Source: Bremia lactucae
Taxonomy: Eukaryota; Oomycota; Peronosporomycetes; Peronosporales; Peronosporaceae
Length of the DNA: 64,000 nucleotides
Direction: 5' to 3'
NCBI RefSeq assembly: GCF_004359215.1
Contig: NW_027152031.1
Coordinates: forward strand, 736,941-800,940
Shown here: piece by piece, positions 42,853 through 54,780 of the stretch
How the letters are laid out: every line of letters begins with the position of its first letter
Position numbering within the stretch: position 1 is the first letter of the stretch
The notes under the pieces: generated by a model
What the model was told of the DNA's origin: nothing
Databases searched by the model: none
What the model saw: the letters and a program-made list of their open reading frames with translations, nothing else
Position numbers and translations under genes: made by a program

Positions 42853-43253
42853 AACGGCACCCGCTTCCCAGTCGAAGGTCGTGGTGACTCGAAGAACGAG
42901 TACCCGACATATTAGGACGATCAAAGGCACGTCTTAACGAGTGACCTTTGGATCAGTCCCTAATAAAGAGGACGGCCCATTGAACGAGGTGTTCGAGGCC
43001 GTCAATGACGAAATTGCGGAGGCATCCTCATTTGAGGGCTCCGGCAAGTCTTTAAATCTGCCGAGTAGATAGTAAATTTTCCGGAGATGCCGTGGGATCT
43101 GCTCCTTGCCGAATTAAAGGAAGAAAAGATCCACAAAGTAGTCACACCAGTTCCAGAAGAGAACTTGTTGAGCTGTTGCTCATCGTCCACATTGGACGAG
43201 AGCGTCCTAGAAACGGACAAAAATAACGGCTCGCTGCCCAAGGCTGGGATGCC

Positions 43254-44405
43254 TTGAGAGACAGTCCCTTCTTCAAAAGTTTGCAGAAACATCTCGATGC
43301 GTTTCCAGAGGAAGTGCCGAGCCGCCTACCAGCAGATCGAGGCATCGGGCACGAAATAGACCTCGAGCCTGGCACCAAGCATTGTGTGACCAAGCAATGG
43401 CCGTTACCGAAAGAACATATTGATTATATCGATGAGTTCTTCGACAAGCGAGCCAAGGCGGGACATGTGCGTGAGAGCAAATCGCCTCACTGCAGCCCGA
43501 CCTTTGTGTGCGTAAAGCCACCGTGGATGGCGCGCGTGGTTCATGCTTATAATAAGCTGAACACGGCAACCATACCTTCTCAAACGTCAATCCCGCGGAA
43601 AGATGTCTTGTTGAACTCCATGGAAAAGTCAACTATCTTTTCCGCGTTGGATTTAAAGGATGGCAACTATCAGGTACTCATGAGAGAGTCCGATGTAGCC
43701 AAAACAGCAGTAAGCACCCCAAGCGGTATGCTTTGGAAGTGGCTTGTGATGCCCAAAGGCTTGAAAAACGCACCAGCGACATTCAACCGAGTGGTCGCTC
43801 ACGTGATGCGTCAGCACCGTGCCTACGCACCCCATTACTTTGACGATGCATTCGTGCATAGTAGGGCCGAGGACGGGCTGAGCGCAATAGAGTCGCAAAA
43901 GCGTCATTTAGACGCTGTGATGCAGACCGAAGGACGCCCAATTTTACGTCAACTTGCAAAAGTGCGTCACAGTCCCCGAGATACCTGTGCTACGCTGCAT
44001 CGTAGGTACACATGGTGTACGAGCAGACCCAGACAAGGTAATATCGGTGAAGGCATGGCCAATCCCACGGCATGTGAGGGATTTGCGCCAATTCTTCGGA
44101 CTCGATATTTTTTGCATAAATATAGCAAGAATTATGCTGAGCAAACTAAACCATTATCTGACCTCCTTAAAAAGGACGCAGAATGGGTTTGGTTAAAAGA
44201 ACAAGATGATGCGTTCACTTCAGTGAAGCAATCTCTTGTAGAGGCACCGGTCTTGGCATTGCCAGACGCGGATAAGCCCTTTAGCGGCGTCTGCGATGCA
44301 ACTAATTTTGCAATCGGCAGCGCGCTCATGCAGAAGGATGACGGCGGCGTTAACCGCGTCATCCCTTATCAGTCCCGGCTTTTGAAAGCCGCGGAACTGA
44401 ATTAA
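43254..44405 (+). CDS. reverse transcriptase-RNase H fragment of family D, right copy
   Basis: 383-residue frame. It is the same as 26602-27549 up to about residue 310, with five clustered substitutions (FSALDLKDGNYQ here, GG in the left copy). It then continues intact where the left copy has a stop: EQDDAFTSVKQSLVEAPVLA, DADKPFSGVCDATNFAIGSA and QKDDGGVNRVIPYQSRLL. The RNase H first catalytic Asp (VCDAT) and the YQSR motif are present. HYFDDAFVHSRA is intact. The internal frameshift of the left copy (overlapping frame 43954-44196) is shared, so the enzyme is not functional. Confidence 0.8.
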   Translation: MRDSPFFKSLQKHLDAFPEEVPSRLPADRGIGHEIDLEPGTKHCVTKQWPLPKEHIDYIDEFFDKRAKAGHVRESKSPHCSPTFVCVKPPWMARVVHAYNKLNTATIPSQTSIPRKDVLLNSMEKSTIFSALDLKDGNYQVLMRESDVAKTAVSTPSGMLWKWLVMPKGLKNAPATFNRVVAHVMRQHRAYAPHYFDDAFVHSRAEDGLSAIESQKRHLDAVMQTEGRPILRQLAKVRHSPRDTCATLHRRYTWCTSRPRQGNIGEGMANPTACEGFAPILRTRYFLHKYSKNYAEQTKPLSDLLKKDAEWVWLKEQDDAFTSVKQSLVEAPVLALPDADKPFSGVCDATNFAIGSALMQKDDGGVNRVIPYQSRLLKAAELN

Positions 44406-44559
44406 CCGGTGCGCTAGCAAGTGCAGACGACGAGACAGCATTAGAAAACTTTGCTATCGTCCATGTTTAGAGCAATGAAAGAAGTGTCTATGGGCAATGA
44501 TGCACCATCATCCTTCCTCATGAACTATTAAAAGTAAATTCGTTCTTATAGGGGGATAG

Positions 44560-45468
44560 TGTATCGGGCTGAAGTAGTTCTTTTCTCTACCAGGCTCTAC
44601 GCACTATGCCGGTTCATGCGACGCTTGACATTCCGTCAGCTCGCGGTCTACTGTCACAGGCTCTCGGCTCTGTGCGGGACTATGGGACACATGACTACTT
44701 GTCATTACCCGTTCCACTACCCCAGTCTCCACGAGCTGGGCGGGAATTAGTGACGTTTGACATCCCGTCAACGCACCCTCAACTGTGTTCGACACGCATC
44801 AGTTGCATCCGCCTCTCGCAGGAGCACATCCTTTCGTTGTCCTGCGTAGAGTTCGTACGCCAGTCTATCCATGATTGGTATTTTGCCAACCATGACATGC
44901 CTAGGATGAGGTCATACGGACTCTCCATACCTAGCATTGTGAGCTTTTCATTACGAAAGAAGTCAATCAAGCTAAAGGCAAGTTCTACCTGAACTCCCTC
45001 AGACTTAACGAGCGCGCCGTTCGCTTAACGAACGGTCGCCTCTTCTCGCTTGCCATCCTGGCAAAGCGACTCAACATCGCCGGTCTCTTTCTTGAGCCGC
45101 GATTTTTGCAATTTTTTGTGATGAACCCCCACCACTAGGAGGGTAATCACCTGGTCATAGCCTTGTACTTGAGCGCTATAGACCAGCAGGGTTGAGGTCC
45201 GAAATTTCAAGACCTCAGGGACTATGCTACCCATTCGTTCGACAACTCTGAACTTAGGGGTAGCTTCAGAGTCCGCGTCAGTAGGGTATCCCGCCCCTAC
45301 TGCGCTCGTAATTTTTCCTGACCCTTCAGTGATCGTTGCGAAACTCATGCGTCTTGCACGCTGGTTCATGCCTCGCCCTTTGGGAAGTGAGTTTTCTTGC
45401 TGGGCGTCTTTGCCCCAGCAGGAACCCTGGCATAGCAGCGAGCCATCATATGGCCGCGCTTGCCGCAT
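44560..45468 (-). pseudogene. family-D protease and linker
   Basis: The frame 44970-44779 carries MLGMESPYDLILGMSWLAKY, the retropepsin C-terminal block. Around 45120-45025 the flap region (KREEATVR) follows a disrupted active-site segment. The frame 45468-45025 bridges to gag. 44406-44559 between RT and this block shows nothing recognisable. Confidence 0.65.
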
Positions 45469-46430
45469 TTAAAAAAGACCACGTCTGCATTGCCCAACTC
45501 CATAGGAGTGGCATCTGTCCTCTCGGCCGACGGCTTATACCAAGCTGTCGCCGAGGCACTGTTGTAGGATTGCTCCTCAACTAAGGCAATTTGGATTGCC
45601 TCTTCCATCGTCGACGGCACCTTTCTGAAAAGGGCCTGTCGCGATGGGCCATGCCGTAGTCCGTTCATAAACGTGGGCACCTTAATGTGCTCCGGAATCG
45701 GACCTACGGTAATAGATGCAGACACAAGCGCATCTTCTGCTCAAACTCTAGCAGAGATCCCTTCGCCTGTCACGCTCCAAAGAAGCGCGTCTGAAGCAAC
45801 GACTCGTTTTTCGGCGGCTGGTTAATGGCGCGAATCTTTTCTCTAAAAGTCGCCAATTTTGGGAACGTTCGCCATAAGCGCCGAGTAAGCCCATTCTGAG
45901 GCCTTACCGCGCAGGTGCGACATGGCGTACGACACCATCCGGCTGTTGTCCTCGATGAACTAGGCTACACCGCATTGCTCCACGGCTGAAAGCCAGTGAG
46001 CAATCGTGTGCGCTGCGGTTCCATCGAAATTGGGCGGGCCCTCCGAATGGGCCTCAGCTGATGCGGCCGGGCAGAGAGCATTTCAACAGTCTTGTTGAGA
46101 GCCTTGCTTCGAGCCTACTCAAGCCTAAGCTCGCGTCTCAGCTCATCCTGAGTCTGTGTGACGGACTCCGCCGCAGCATGGCTCTGTGCCTCGTACGCGG
46201 CTCTCCGCTGTCCGAGCACGAATGCCTCAAACTGCTCCATCTGAGCAACATGTTGCTCAGGAGAACTGCCCATGAGCCTTGTCAGGGCTTGTTAACCAAG
46301 TCCCTGCGCCATAAGCTCTGCCACTTCCCGATGATGTTCGGAGAGGTGGGGAAAACGATCTCAATCGATATTGAGGCTCATCCTCATGTACACGCAGAGA
46401 TGCGGTCGTGGGACCAATTTCAACTACTAC
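45366..46430 (-). pseudogene. family-D gag
   Basis: The frame 45725-45366 has FMNGLRHGPSRQALFRKVPS (capsid C-terminal part), ATPMELGNADVVFFKCGKRG and HMMARC. The last two form a zinc knuckle with an eroded first Cys (FFKCGKRGHMMARC). The capsid start toward 46430 is frameshifted; its antisense shows long but meaningless frames. Confidence 0.65.
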
Positions 46431-46434
46431 CAAG

Positions 46435-46925
46435 TGTAGGCGGGCACGGCTTGATGCAGCCACGCTTTACTTAAGCACACACCTCAGCCCAGCAAGGAAG
46501 TGATTTACCGTCTTCTCTTACGTGTAGTCGATTTAATCCTTCATAAGGATCATAAACTTGGCAGCGATTATTCAGAGATGTGTAATCATATGAATATTCT
46601 TCATGTAGTGAGGATGTTGGTGGGCGCCTAAGCAACCTAACCCATGAACGAAGTGCCTTATTTTAAGTGACGTCCCGGGAGCGGTAACCCGACCCCTCGT
46701 GCGCACTTACCAAGTAGGAAGTAGTTTTCAGACTGAATTACATTCAATGAAGTAGTTTTCAGACTGAATTACATTTAATCGAATTAAATATAAATGCCTA
46801 TTTTAATCAATCATAAAATGTCATTTCTGTAGATAACACTATTATGTATGGCGAGCCTATCTTTCTAGATACCCCGCGTAACGGATGACGCTAGCCGTCA
46901 TCCCTCCTCATGTAAATGCACCTAT
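46435..46925 (-). repeat. LTR-D, 5' LTR, truncated at its outer end
   Basis: The plus text begins TGTAGGCGGGCACGGC, preceded by the PBS-like CTACCAAG. It matches 51413-51900 including GTAACGGATGACGCTAGC..GTCATCC. A local repeat of GAAGTAGTTTTCAGACTGAATTACA is seen near 46722 and 46748. It breaks off about 46925 and A-type pol follows. Confidence 0.7.
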
Positions 46926-48560
46926 GTGATGTCCCTCAGGGCATAGAACACTTTGTGTTGCAACAGTGGTCTTATGCTCACTGTTGATTTGCGCAGCCGG
47001 CTCAAAATTATGCAGGCGCAAAAGGGCATCTGCGACGACATAAAGTCGTCCTGATTTATACTCCACGGAGAATGTATACTCCACGAAGAAAGCCAACCAT
47101 CTCGCCATTCGTTGCGAGAGGTGTGGACTGTTTACGGCCGTGCGTAAAGACGCATGGTCCGTGTATACAATGAACCGTCTATCTCCCACGAGATAGACTA
47201 ACATATTTCATGGCAAGGAGTTCCTTGTCATGCACTGAGTCAGTAGCGTTCGGCTGACGCGATTGATAACAGATAATGCGCTCTGCGCCGTATGTGTCAT
47301 ATTGCATTAACGCACAGCCGATTGCAAAACCGCTGACGTCACAGACCACATGAAAAGGTCGGTCTTGGTCAGCAATCGCTAGGATTGGCAATTGTATCAA
47401 GCTTTTCTTGATACCCTCGTAGGAACGCTGACAATCAACGTTCCATGACCACATTACATTTGTCTTCAACAAAGAAGAAAGATGTTCCGTCATTTAGGCA
47501 TAACTGCGGGAGTACTTGTGCAGATACGCCGCTACACCGAGGAACTCTCTAAGTCCCATCGACTGGAACGGGCCAATCGGTGCTCGCCTTGATCATTTCC
47601 ATATCCAAGCGTACACCGTGTTTACCCACGATGCACCCAAGAAGTGGTATTTCGCTTGCAGCGAATTAACACTTCTTGAGTCTTGCCTACAACTTGTGCT
47701 TACGCATAAGTGTAAGAACCTTTCGGACGTGGGTACCAAGTACTTTAACGTCCGTCATTCCATTCATGGCTCTGCTATAAGAGAAGACGTCATCAAAATA
47801 GCTCAGTGTATAATTCCGGATCGATCTTAACAGATTTGTTACACATCTCTTAAATGTCGCAGGAGCATTACTAAATCCCTGTGGCATGACTAGCCACTCC
47901 CATATCAAACCGCTTGGGGTGCTTACTGCTGTGAACGGGATATCTTGTTCACGCATAAGGATCTGATAAAAGCAATCCGTCAGATCCATTGACGAAAAGA
48001 TTGTACTCTTCAAATACCATCGGTGATTACGTCTTTTCGCGGTATCGGCGTTTGAGCCGGTACTGTCGCAGCGCTCAGTTTATTGAATGCATGCCCTATC
48101 CGCCATCCTCCTGTTGCTTTACGCACACAGAAGGTCGGAGACCTATGTGGGGAGTTGATTATCTCTCATGGCCCGCCGCTAAGCGTTCGGCTAAGAGTTT
48201 GTCGATCGCTATTGCTTGTTCACGAGGCTTCATGACACAGTAATTCAAACCTGGGATTAGGTCGATTTCGTGTCGAGTGCCTTTATCCTTAGGCAACTCG
48301 CACGGTACTGATTCAGGGAAGACTCTTAAATTCCTTTAAATCGTTATATAAGGGTTTCTCTTCAAAGACTCCCAGGATTGGGACGCAAAACGTTCAATCC
48401 GAGTCTACTCATCGAGAACACTGTCGTACATCGATGAGCTACTGAGAACCTGTTGGTTTCTCAGGAAATACTATTGCCGACCGAATATCGGCGACGGAAT
48501 TGTCATCTGTGACAAGTACGCAGGTCTGCTTGACTTTGCCACTACGCAGATCACGCGAAA
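46926..48560 (-). mobile_element. A-type RNase H and RT, minus strand
   Basis: RNase H is in the frames 47493-47179 (PFHVVCDVSGFAIGCALMQ, catalytic Asp; YQSRQPN) and 47204-46908 (TDHASLRTAVNSPHLSQRMA, SGRLYVVADALLRL). RT is in 48013-47687 (FSSMDLTDCFYQILMREQD motif A, VMPQGFSNAPATFKRCV motif B, YFDDVFSYSRA motif C). These are better preserved than in A2 or element 4. From about 48544 it continues as the exact copy of element 4. Confidence 0.8.
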
Positions 48561-50696
48561 CCGTTTCGGTTCTAGCGTTGGCAGTTAGTTATCTCCGAAG
48601 TTGACTTCGGAGGCGCTATCAGATCAAGTGTTTAAGCGCCTACACATGATTTGTTGTTTACTAAGACATTTAACATCTCAGTTTCCTCTATGGAACTTAT
48701 TTCCAACGACACCTGGCAACCTATGACCACAGGTTTCCGGAAATTTATTACAGCAGGTTTTTGGGGACTTGATCCCATAAGTTTTTTTAGGAGTATCCTC
48801 TCCGACTGTTTCTATATGACAGCGAGATCCACCACGGTCGACTCTTCAGTCGACCAGGGACATTCGCACTGTCCCTTATAGACAGACGTTTTAAATTTTC
48901 TTTGATGTTGCTATTTAAGCAAGCATCCTTATTTGTAACACTCAACTTAATGAAGTGGTCGAACTTTGACGCTGCCTGTGCTTGTCCACAGCCGTTGGTA
49001 TCTAACTCCACAGTGTGGAGGGCTTTCATACCGAGGTCTTGTGCAGTCGTGCAAACGACAGAACCACAAGTGAGGCCATCGCACTCACTCGTAAGACGTC
49101 CACACGCTTGTGGATGCCCCAACACGTTCATTAGATTACCATCTGCTGAATGAGAGGCAGGCATCGTCACGGATTGATGTTGCCAGGTTTGCATGGCCGT
49201 TTTTCTGAGCTAAGTAATACAAGGATGATCAAATTTATGATTCAAATCCAGTACGATGAAATCATCATCGTACTGTTTAACCTTTCACGTGTATTGGATA
49301 TTAATTACACGTTTCTTTACTGCTACAGACCCGTCCTACTGACCTCAACCGTTTATTGACGTTCCGCTTCGCCGTTGCAATTTTGCAACAGCGTCGGATC
49401 CGCGTCCTCCGCCCTTGCTAGCGAGAGGTCGATCAGTCCGCTCAGTGTTTCCAGGCACTAGGCGTGGGCCTTACAGTCATAGGCGCAGTGCCCTGCCTTC
49501 CTCGCTCTTCACCTACGAGACGTCCATGATTTCTAAAAATCCGTTTCCTTCTCGTCTTGGTGTACGATACGCACCAGAGTGAACGAAAGTCTGTTTCGCT
49601 AAAGTCCTCCATTCCGCTGCAGAGATCGCTTGATCAAGCGTCTCTAATCCGAACCGAAACAGGTGGATTATGATAGGACCGTCTGCGAGACCTTTAATTT
49701 TTTATGTTTGCTTACAATTTGATGACTCACGATACAACTTACTAGGTATCGTATGTATGTATGTTGGGCGTAAGCGTGAAGGTCACGCTTGCCCTGCTTC
49801 AAATACAGGAGCTCTGCTCGAGTCATGAACAAGGCACGTGGCGGCTCAAGCGTTTGCCTGAGCCGGGTCATAAAGACTCTTACGACCCAAACATGTGGTT
49901 CGTGAAGCGTGAGCCCTAGGGCCTATAATTTGGCACGTCCAGCCAAGTTGAACATGCCAAACTTTATTATCGTCGCATCGTAATCAATGCGGCATCGTCT
50001 GATTCGACGTACCATGTTTAACGGGGTCGCCTTCGACTGCCTTAAACTTAGAGATTTCAATCTTTGAGGTTTACGGACGCGAAAGCACTGACCCGCTAGC
50101 AGCATGTAAACGCTGTTGTCTAATAGCTCTAACTGTCGAGCACCCGGTTCTTTCAGAACATCTGCGTGTGAAAGCCTCGCTGGTGAACAAGGTTACTTTT
50201 TTCTTGGGTCCAGTCGAGTTCAGGTTCTATGAGCTCGGTGAAAGCCGCATGCTGCTCGTCTTTTTGTAGAGCGAACAACATGGCGCTAACAGCTGGCTCG
50301 CCTACGGCCGCGCTCATACGTTCAATTGCTCTCCATTAAAGGTCACTCAAATGAGTGAACCTTTCACGCGCTGCGTGGAAGCCTTCGTGAGGGGCTTGAA
50401 AGCTTTCCCTCTTAATCCAACATGTTCATGTTCGATGGAACGTGCGTAGGCCGTTCAATGGACTACGAAGTGATACAGGGTGTAGTGGGGCACCTTTTAC
50501 TAGTACTGACAACAGTACTAGCCAACCTACACTGTTAACAGTGAAGGTGAGGTGCCTCGATTACTTCAAGTACATTGATGTGCAGAAGAAGGTTATAAGT
50601 AGCTGAGAAGCATAGCTACTCTACATGGATACTAAAGCTTTAGTATAGAGAAAAAGTAGGATTAAATTAATATGTTAAATTCCTACGTAACGATTT
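48544..50696 (-). mobile_element. exact copy of 15621-17773 (linker, protease, gag, start of LTR-E)
   Basis: Every frame in this interval has an identical counterpart at minus 32923 (for example 49194-48787 and 16271-15864, 49871-49668 and 16948-16745). It ends in the LTR-E start (50481-50696), directly followed by the N gap. Contents: protease-RT linker, protease remnant, gag remnant and PBS-like site. Confidence 0.8.
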
Positions 50697-50796
50697 NNNN
50701 NNNNNNNNNNNNNNNNNNNNNNNNNNNNNNNNNNNNNNNNNNNNNNNNNNNNNNNNNNNNNNNNNNNNNNNNNNNNNNNNNNNNNNNNNNNNNNNN
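50697..50796. other. assembly gap (100 N)
   Basis: Exactly 100 unknown bases, a conventional gap of unknown size. The sequence on the left is LTR-E; on the right is family-D gag. Confidence 0.98.
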
Positions 50797-51400
50797 GCTC
50801 CAAGAAGCGTGCCTAAGCAACACTTCGTTGTTCGGCGGCTAGTACATGGCGCGAATCTTTGTCTTAAAGATCGCCAATGTAAGGAGCGCCTTAACGTTCA
50901 CTCTGAGCCTCCCGCGCAGGTGCGACATGGTGCACGACACATCCGGCTGTTGTCCTCGATGAGGTGCGCGACACCGCATTGCTCCACGGCTAACAGGCAG
51001 TGGACAATCGTGTGCGCTTCAATTTCATCGAACTTTGGCGGGTCCATTCGAATGGGCCTCGGATTATGCGGCCGGGCAGAGAGCATCTCAACATTCCTGT
51101 TGAGAGCCTCGCTCCAAGCCTGCTCCTACCTCAGCTCATCCTGAGTCTGAGTGACGGACTCCACCGCAGCATGGCTCTGTGCCTCAGACCCGAGCACGAA
51201 TGCCTCAAACTACTCCAACTGAGCAACATGTTGCTTGAGAGGACTCCTCAAGAGCCTGGCCAGGGCTTGTTCACCAAGTTCCTGCGCCAAGTGCCCTGCC
51301 ACCTCCCGAAGATGTTCGGAGAGGTGGGGAAATGAGCCCAATCGATGTAGGCTTATTCTCACGTACACACGCAAAGATGCGGGTCGTGGGAAGGATTTCG
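50797..51400 (-). pseudogene. family-D gag N-terminal part
   Basis: The minus frame 51086-50898 reads IRMDPPKFDEIEAHTIVHCL and LAVEQCGVAHLIEDNSRM, the start of a gypsy capsid (PPKFDG.....W...VE). Upstream (51090-51340) is a Gln/Glu-rich leader. The plus-strand frames here are shadows. Confidence 0.65.
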
Positions 51401-51401
51401 A

Positions 51402-51410
51402 GTGCTACCA
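51402..51410 (-). promoter_or_regulatory. primer binding site, family D
   Basis: TGGTAGCAC on the minus strand, 2 nt after the LTR end (TACA-CT-TGGTAGCAC). The first eight bases complement the initiator tRNA-Met 3' end. Confidence 0.65.
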
Positions 51411-51412
51411 AG

Positions 51413-51908
51413 TGTAGGCAGGCACGTCTTAATGCGGCCACGCTCTACTTAGACACACACCCTAGCACAGCGAGGAGAGGTTAGACCGTCTTCTCTTGCG
51501 TGCAGTGAGGTAGTTGTGGTGGACGCTTTAGCGACCTCCCCCAACGCACTTAGTACTCTTGTAAAGTGTCGTCACGGGAGCGGTAATCTGGCTCCTCGTG
51601 CGCACTTACTAAGTATGAAGTAGTTTTTTCAGACTGAATTATATGTAATCGTGTTAAATATAAATACCAATTTTACCAAACAATAATGTCGTCTCTGTAG
51701 ATAACACTATTATGTATTACGAGCGTATCTTTCTAGATACTTCGCGTAACGGATGACGCTAGTTGTCGTCCCTCCTAATGTAAATGCACCTATGCGCATC
51801 ACCTACACAAGGGTTGGTCACACCCGAGTGGTGGGTCTAATTACTTTATTTAAGTAATTGACCATCCCCTTAATTATACCAAGTGTGCTTAACGGGGACT
51901 GTGTAACA
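51413..51908 (-). repeat. complete LTR-D, 5' LTR
   Basis: 496 bp. In element sense it begins TGTTACACAGTCCCCGTTAAG and ends GCCTGCCTACA. It is the best-preserved family-D LTR and serves as reference for 7366, 25364, 42016 and 46435. A PBS and gag follow in the correct orientation. Confidence 0.85.
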
Positions 51909-51952
51909 GTAAGACAACTTTCACTTGTTTCAAAAACACTATCAGATTTCAG

Positions 51953-53460
51953 TCAGTGATTTGCGCAAATAGCACTTTTGTTGCCTAGCAAAGGTGGATT
52001 CATGACCAAAATTTTGCTAGGAATATTGCGCGTTGCGCCTAAGGTCTTAGACCTCCAGTCTCTCCATGGCTCATGGCGTTCGCCATCTAACCAGACCATA
52101 CCAAAGATAAGATCATATCTCGAAACCAAATCAAGGACCAGACAGCGTTCCACACTGTCAAAGTTCAGAAACTTCATAGAACTTTAGGACCGTGACACGA
52201 GTCCCACTTGCTAAGCGAACAGTGATTGTATCACTTTCATGAGCTTTAAGCGCCCCAACATATTGTTTATTTCCCTCAAGGGAAAGACGTCGAGCATAAT
52301 TGCAAGACGCCCCTGAGTCATTTAAAATTGACCGTGGCTTATCAAAGCCCGTCACAGTCGCCAAAGCGATTAACAAGCCAGGCTCGTATTCACGCCCCCA
52401 CTACACACCGAGCTAATTGAGGCAAGTTCATGTTTAATCTTACCCTATAGAGGCTCAAAAGAGCTAGGTCTTCCCCAGTAGGGCGCCCCGCACCAACTGG
52501 TTATCGACATTTCCTCGCACCGTACCAGATTTCTGGTATAGGTCGGTGCTCTTTCGAGCTTTACGCATATTACGTAGAGGACAGACCGGATGTATATGTT
52601 TCGTGCTTCCACACAAAACATATACGGATGTTCGTATGCTGTTCTGCAGCTTAAAGTGCTTATTCTCCTTCTCAACGAGGCTTAAACCCATGGGTTCCGG
52701 TCTATTAGACGGAACCCATGTGCTCGAAGAGCTTATGCGGTAAACAGGCGTGCTAACACGAGCAGACTTAAAGTCGAACTCAGCGCGTAGCGCTATGGCA
52801 ACTGCCTCTTCAAAAGTAGCAGGATGGGATCAGAAAAATTCCGTCCGGGCAACGCCTTAATTGAGACTACTCATTAAGACTGCTACGACAGTTGCTTCTT
52901 ACACCGGGTCTTAATGCATCGATACAAGGAGAGTTCTTAACACCTGGACATAGTCTTCTAGGGTTCGTCTACACTGACAAGTCGCTATGGGCCTTGATCG
53001 CATGCGAATTGCTTGATCAGGCGGTGCAAATATGCTGGTCATTTGCTGTTTCAGCGAATCCCATGAGTGAAAGCGTCGTTTATAGACGTATGCACGATCG
53101 TGCCCATTCCATGGCTCGACCACCGAGCTTGGAAATGGCCATGGCCACCTTTTGCCGCTCTATTAGGAAAAAGGCAAAGTCAATTGACATCTCCATCTGC
53201 TTGATCCAAAAAGGGAGTTCTTCTCCCTCGTTACCCTGAAATATCTTAATATTGACAACAAGAGGGCGGCCCTTAGGCTCTGAATCAGGTACAGAAATGT
53301 ACCAAGTTGGTACAGATGCCACCAAGTGGTCCTGGACCTGTCCAATAAGAGAGGACTTGTAACGCTTAAAGGCTTCAAGCCTTGCGTCCAGAACCTCTGG
53401 TCCCTAGGACATGATGAACTCAATGTGTTCAAGCCCAAACAAGGTTTTGAGCATCTCAAA
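51953..53460 (-). mobile_element. family-C element C1: gag and protease, minus strand
   Basis: Gag frames: 53325-53080 ([40 protein letters not shown]), 53123-52911 and 52691-52464 (zinc-knuckle region VLCGSTKHIHPVC with the first Cys lost). Protease frames: 52376-52158 (LNDSGASCNYA, catalytic DSGA) and 52177-51953 (VLDLVSRYDLIFGMVWLDGE). Pol is cut by the LTR-D at 51908. Confidence 0.75.
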
Positions 53461-53532
53461 CGCTGCTCGTTTCGCTTTGAAAAAATGGAAACTTTTAATT
53501 ATATTATAGGCTCAGTCTTAAAAACACTCAGG

Positions 53533-54016
53533 CATAGCGGAGCTACCTTGATTCGTAAGTCAGAGGAAGACTTATTGACTCAAAGAGTAACTTAGTACTA
53601 TGGAATTAAAAGGTTTAACAACTCCATGAGTCGTGCAAGCCATTAAAGCTTAGTGAACCCTAGTTCAAGGGATTCAGGGGTTCGTAGAACCAAGTGGCAA
53701 CTAGTACCCGAGAGTATATACCTTAGAAAGGATTATTTCTCTCACAGATCAATGCGCAAGCCTTAGGAAGGCACTAGACGCTTTCAGATCAAAAGGGGAA
53801 CTAACTTTATTTACTTAATTATATTTAAAACATTACCCTAGCTAATTTAAACAAATTTCGGCCGTCAGATTTTGATCTCGCGTCTTCCACAAATAATACC
53901 CATAAAAAATGGGATTTTAGTAATTACCTAATTTAAATAGAAAAAAGTGTATTTTACTCATACAATAAATGTACCACAACAACAACTGTTCACCAACCGA
54001 TGTGTGCCCCAGTACA
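53533..54016 (-). repeat. LTR-C, 5' LTR of C1
   Basis: In element sense it runs from TGTACTGGGGCACACATCGG at 54016 to CCGCTATG at 53533 (TACA mutated). It matches 54232-54717 in inverted orientation. Confidence 0.75.
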
Positions 54017-54231
54017 GCTAGATGAAGGAAGCACGTATAAGTGGGTTCGACAAAGGTTATCTGCGTTCCGTTTCGGACGGTCCACTGCGTTTCTGTTTTT
54101 TACGATCATTATTCGGACTGGAAGATCGATATGGCAGGTTCCGCCAAGGGAAAACTTTTCGTGAGTTGCTAGGAATTTCTATTACGTAAGCATAACCAAA
54201 TAATGCTGAGGAATGCAAAATTCGTTAAAAT
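54017..54231. other. 215-bp spacer between head-to-head LTRs
   Basis: It contains no frame, and I do not recognise it elsewhere in the window. It may be the original insertion site or a leftover of an older element. Confidence 0.5.
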
Positions 54232-54717
54232 TGTAATGGGGCACACATCGGTTGGAGAACCGTTGTTGTGGTACATTTACTTTATGGGTAAAATACCCTT
54301 TTATCTAATCTTAAAATAGTTAGTTACTTAAATCCCATTTATTATGGGTAACATATGTGGTCGCCGCCAGATATAAATCTGGCGTCCAAAAATCTATTTT
54401 AATTAGCTAGGGTAAGGGTTTCGGATTTGAATGATTAAATAAAGTGCAGTTCCCCTTTTGATCTTAAAGCGTTAAGTGCCTTTCTAAGGCTTGCGCATTG
54501 ATCTGTAAGAGATAGAAGCCTTGCAAAGGTATTGCCTCTTGGGCACTAGTTGCTACTTGGTTCTACAAACTCCTGAATCCCTTGAACTAGGATTCCTTAA
54601 GCTTTAATAGCTTATACGACTCCCTGAGTTGTTAAACCCATTAGTTTAATAGAACTAAGTGACTTTCTGAGTCTGAAAGATTTCCTCTGACTTTAGGAGC
54701 GAGGTAGCTCCGCTACA
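54232..54717 (+). repeat. LTR-C, 5' LTR of C2
   Basis: 486 bp from TGTAATGGGGCACACATCGG to GTAGCTCCGCTACA. The PBS that follows (GGTAGCACGTGTAGTC) has the TGG changed to AGG. Gag lies 60 bp further on. Confidence 0.85.
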
Positions 54718-54780
54718 CCAGGTAGCACGTGTAGTCAATCTACGCCAAAGTCTTTGCAAGACTAAACCCTCACGAAATGG

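Noticed and set aside
46061..46474. Plus-strand 137-codon frame, and its relatives at 50809-51335
   Set aside because: They lie antisense to family-D gag and its leader. The minus strand carries the recognisable capsid start (PPKFD..).
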